From: Hemileia vastatrix | Lineage: Eukaryota; Basidiomycota; Pucciniomycetes; Pucciniales; Zaghouaniaceae | Assembly: GCA_030280995.1 (NCBI GenBank) | Contig: JASXTE010000014.1 | Span: 25,216,150 to 25,280,149 of the forward strand | Reading direction: 5' to 3' | DNA length: 64,000 nt | Shown here: positions 62,601-64,000 of the stretch, one piece after another | Position numbering within the stretch: position 1 is the first letter of the stretch | How the letters are laid out: every line of letters starts with the position of its first letter | The notes under the pieces: generated by a model | What the model was told of the DNA's origin: nothing | Seen by the model: only the letters and a program-made list of their open reading frames with translations | The model's database searches: none | Program-made: the position numbers and the translations under genes

Positions 62601-64000
62601 AAACAACATTGTTCCTAAGAAACAGGTTGTGGTTGCAGAGGAGGTAGAAAAACGTGTTAAGGAGTGGTGGATTAAAGTGTGTAATTCAAGGGATTAAGAT
62701 ATCTCACATAGAAACTTAGGCATATAATAAGAAAAATTGGAAATTTATTATAAATACTATTAGTTACTTTTAATTTAAAAAGTATAACTCCTTCTGTAAA
62801 TTGATACATTTTGTTCCATGTTATCTCTGACATATTGTTTAAAATTTGATGCATTAATACTAATTTGTGATTTGATTATTATCAAATCAAGTGGCATAGT
62901 TGATAGTGCCACACAATGGAACCTACTAAAAAGACTGAAGGACCTGGGTTCAAGCCTCAACAGTTCCAAAAAGCTGAGATGGGAAATCCACATGAAAATC
63001 CAGCTGACAATAAAAACGAAGCTACTCAAAAGTTTGGAACAAACAACATTGTTCCTTAGAAACAGGTTGTGGTTGCAGAGGAGGTAGAAAAACGTGTTAA
63101 GGAGTGGTGGATTAAAGTGTGTAATATAAGGGATTAAGATATCTCACAAAGAAACTTAAGCATATAATAAGAAAAATTGGAAATTTATTATAAATACTAT
63201 TAGTTACTTTTAATTTAAAAAGTATAACTCCTTCTGTAAATTGATACATTTTGTTCCATGTTATCTCTGACATATTGTTTAAAATTTGATGCATTAATAC
63301 TAATTTGTGATTTGATTATTATCAAATCAAGTGGCATAGTTGATAGTGCCACACAATGGAACCTACTAAAAAGACTGAAGGACCTAGGTTCAAGCCTCAA
63401 CAGTACCAAAAAGCTGAGATGGGAAATCCACATGAAAATCCAGGTGACAATAAAAACGAAGCTGCTCAAAAGTTTGGAACAAACAACATTGTTCCTAAGA
63501 AACAGGTTGTGGTTGCAGAGGAGGTAGAAAAACGTGTTAAGGAGTGGTGGATTAAAGTGTGTAATTCAAGGGATTAAGATATCTCACAAAGAAACTTAGG
63601 CATATAAGAAGAAAAATTGGAAATTTATTATAAATAATTTTAGTTACTATTAAATTGAAAAAGTATAACACCTTCTGTAAATTGATACATTTATGTTCCA
63701 TGCTATCTCTGACATATTGTTTAAAATTTGATGCATTAATACCAATTTGTGATTTGATTATTATCAAATCAAGTGGCATAGTTGATAGTGCCACACAATG
63801 GAACCTACTAAAAAGACTGAAGGACCTGGGTTCAAGCCTCAACAGTACCAAAAAGCTGAGATGGGAAATCCACATGAAAATCCAGCTGACAATAAAAAAG
63901 AAGCTGCTCAGAAGTTTGGAAAAAAAAACATTTTTCCTAAGAAACAGGTTGTGGTTGCAGAGGAGGTAGAAAAACGTGTTAAGGAGTGGTGGATTAAAGT
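59608..64000 (+). repeat. Higher-order block 18: F-G-H-A-B-I-J-K-L-M, cut by window end
   Basis: ATGs: 59827 (F, with stop), 60269, 60711, 61153 (frameshift), 61592, 62034, 62476, 62916 (K, stop), 63356 and 63798 (M, incomplete). The first six monomers repeat block 17 at an offset of 3973 bp. The window ends 203 bases into the last reading frame. Confidence 0.9.
63798..64000 (+). CDS. 73-codon frame cut by the window end (variant M)
   Basis: Open from ATG 63798 to the last base with M-type residues at codons 42-46. The stop would lie about 19 bases beyond the window. Same doubts about expression as the copy at 669. Confidence 0.2.
   Translation, partial: MEPTKKTEGPGFKPQQYQKAEMGNPHENPADNKKEAAQKFGKKNIFPKKQVVVAEEVEKRVKEWWIK

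Larger units (their letters stand above)
1..64000 (+). repeat. Satellite DNA array, about 442-bp monomer, 145 start positions, higher-order repeats
   Basis: The window is covered end to end by direct repeats of one monomer. Spacings between the 145 ATG positions (230 to 63798) are 442, 441, 440 or 439 bp. Copies differ by scattered substitutions and single-base indels that sort them into 19 variants (A to S), each described at a representative copy. Variants recur in fixed orders, giving higher-order units of 3, 4, 8, 9 and 16 monomers (1323, 1764, 3532, 3973 and 7063 bp). All monomers point the same way. Positions 1-9 are the end of a preceding monomer, and 64000 cuts the last monomer inside its reading frame, so the array continues on both sides. 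I see no flanking unique DNA. A eukaryotic heterochromatic satellite is the natural reading; chromosome position cannot be told from sequence alone. Confidence 0.97.

Noticed and set aside
1..64000. CRISPR array or phage/bacterial repeat system
   Set aside because: The period is about 442 bp with no short repeat and unique spacer pattern, and there are no cas, phage or bacterial genes.
1..64000. Tandem LTR retrotransposon or transposon copies
   Set aside because: No TG...CA termini, primer-binding site, polypurine tract, terminal inverted repeats, target-site duplications or polymerase/transposase fragments are visible in the monomer.
1..64000. A multi-copy gene family with 97 expressed members
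   Set aside because: Stop and frameshift variants are amplified as readily as intact ones, most variant differences change amino acids, and upstream out-of-frame ATGs precede the start. Open frames alone do not support 97 genes.

Overview
The whole 64 kb window is one uninterrupted, head-to-tail satellite DNA array. I count 145 start-codon positions of a repeat monomer of about 442 bp (spacings 439-442 bp). The monomer falls into 19 recognisable variants, called A to S here. All copies are on the + strand orientation. I see no inversion, transposon, unrelated gene, rRNA, tRNA, CRISPR array or bacterial operon. The base composition (about one third GC), the lack of any other gene and the multi-layer repeat structure point to a eukaryotic chromosome, in a heterochromatic (centromeric, pericentromeric or subtelomeric) block. 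A plant-like start context (ACACAATGGAA) and a TATAAATA box in the leader make a plant plausible, but this is inference.

Each monomer has two halves. The first, about 220 bp, is AT-rich (25% GC by hand count in 891-1110). It carries a TATAAATA motif and a perfect 9-bp inverted repeat. The second, 222 bp, is richer in GC (40% in 669-890) and holds a 73-codon ATG-to-TAA reading frame whose stop overlaps the AGATATCT palindrome that begins the next monomer. 97 of the 145 copies keep this frame intact. 47 are broken in six recurrent or private ways, and the last is cut by the window end. The predicted peptide is hydrophilic, rich in Pro, Gln, Asn and Lys, with a short amphipathic C-terminal segment. 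I do not recognise it. It looks like a captured exon fragment carried along by the satellite; nothing shows that it is expressed.

Layout (letters are variants). 10-4860: a trimer and two tetramers (E/A-B-C, then E/A-B-C-D twice). 4861-10601: an octamer E-F-G-H-A-B-C-D of 3532 bp and a truncated second copy ending in a hybrid. 10602-11924: I-J-K. 11925-29589: a second octamer family M-N-O-P-Q-R-S-L, also 3532 bp, complete and shortened. 29590-64000: long mixed cycles G-H-A-B-I-J-K-L-M-N-O-P-Q-R-D-E-F in several shortened forms, including two successive 7063-bp cycles. Most junctions between shortened cycles are hybrid monomers, the first part from one variant and the second part from another, as expected of out-of-register recombination.

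No genes work together here. The interest lies in the array's evolution (nested higher-order repeats, hybrid monomers, a paired change in an inverted repeat) and in the reading frame it carries.
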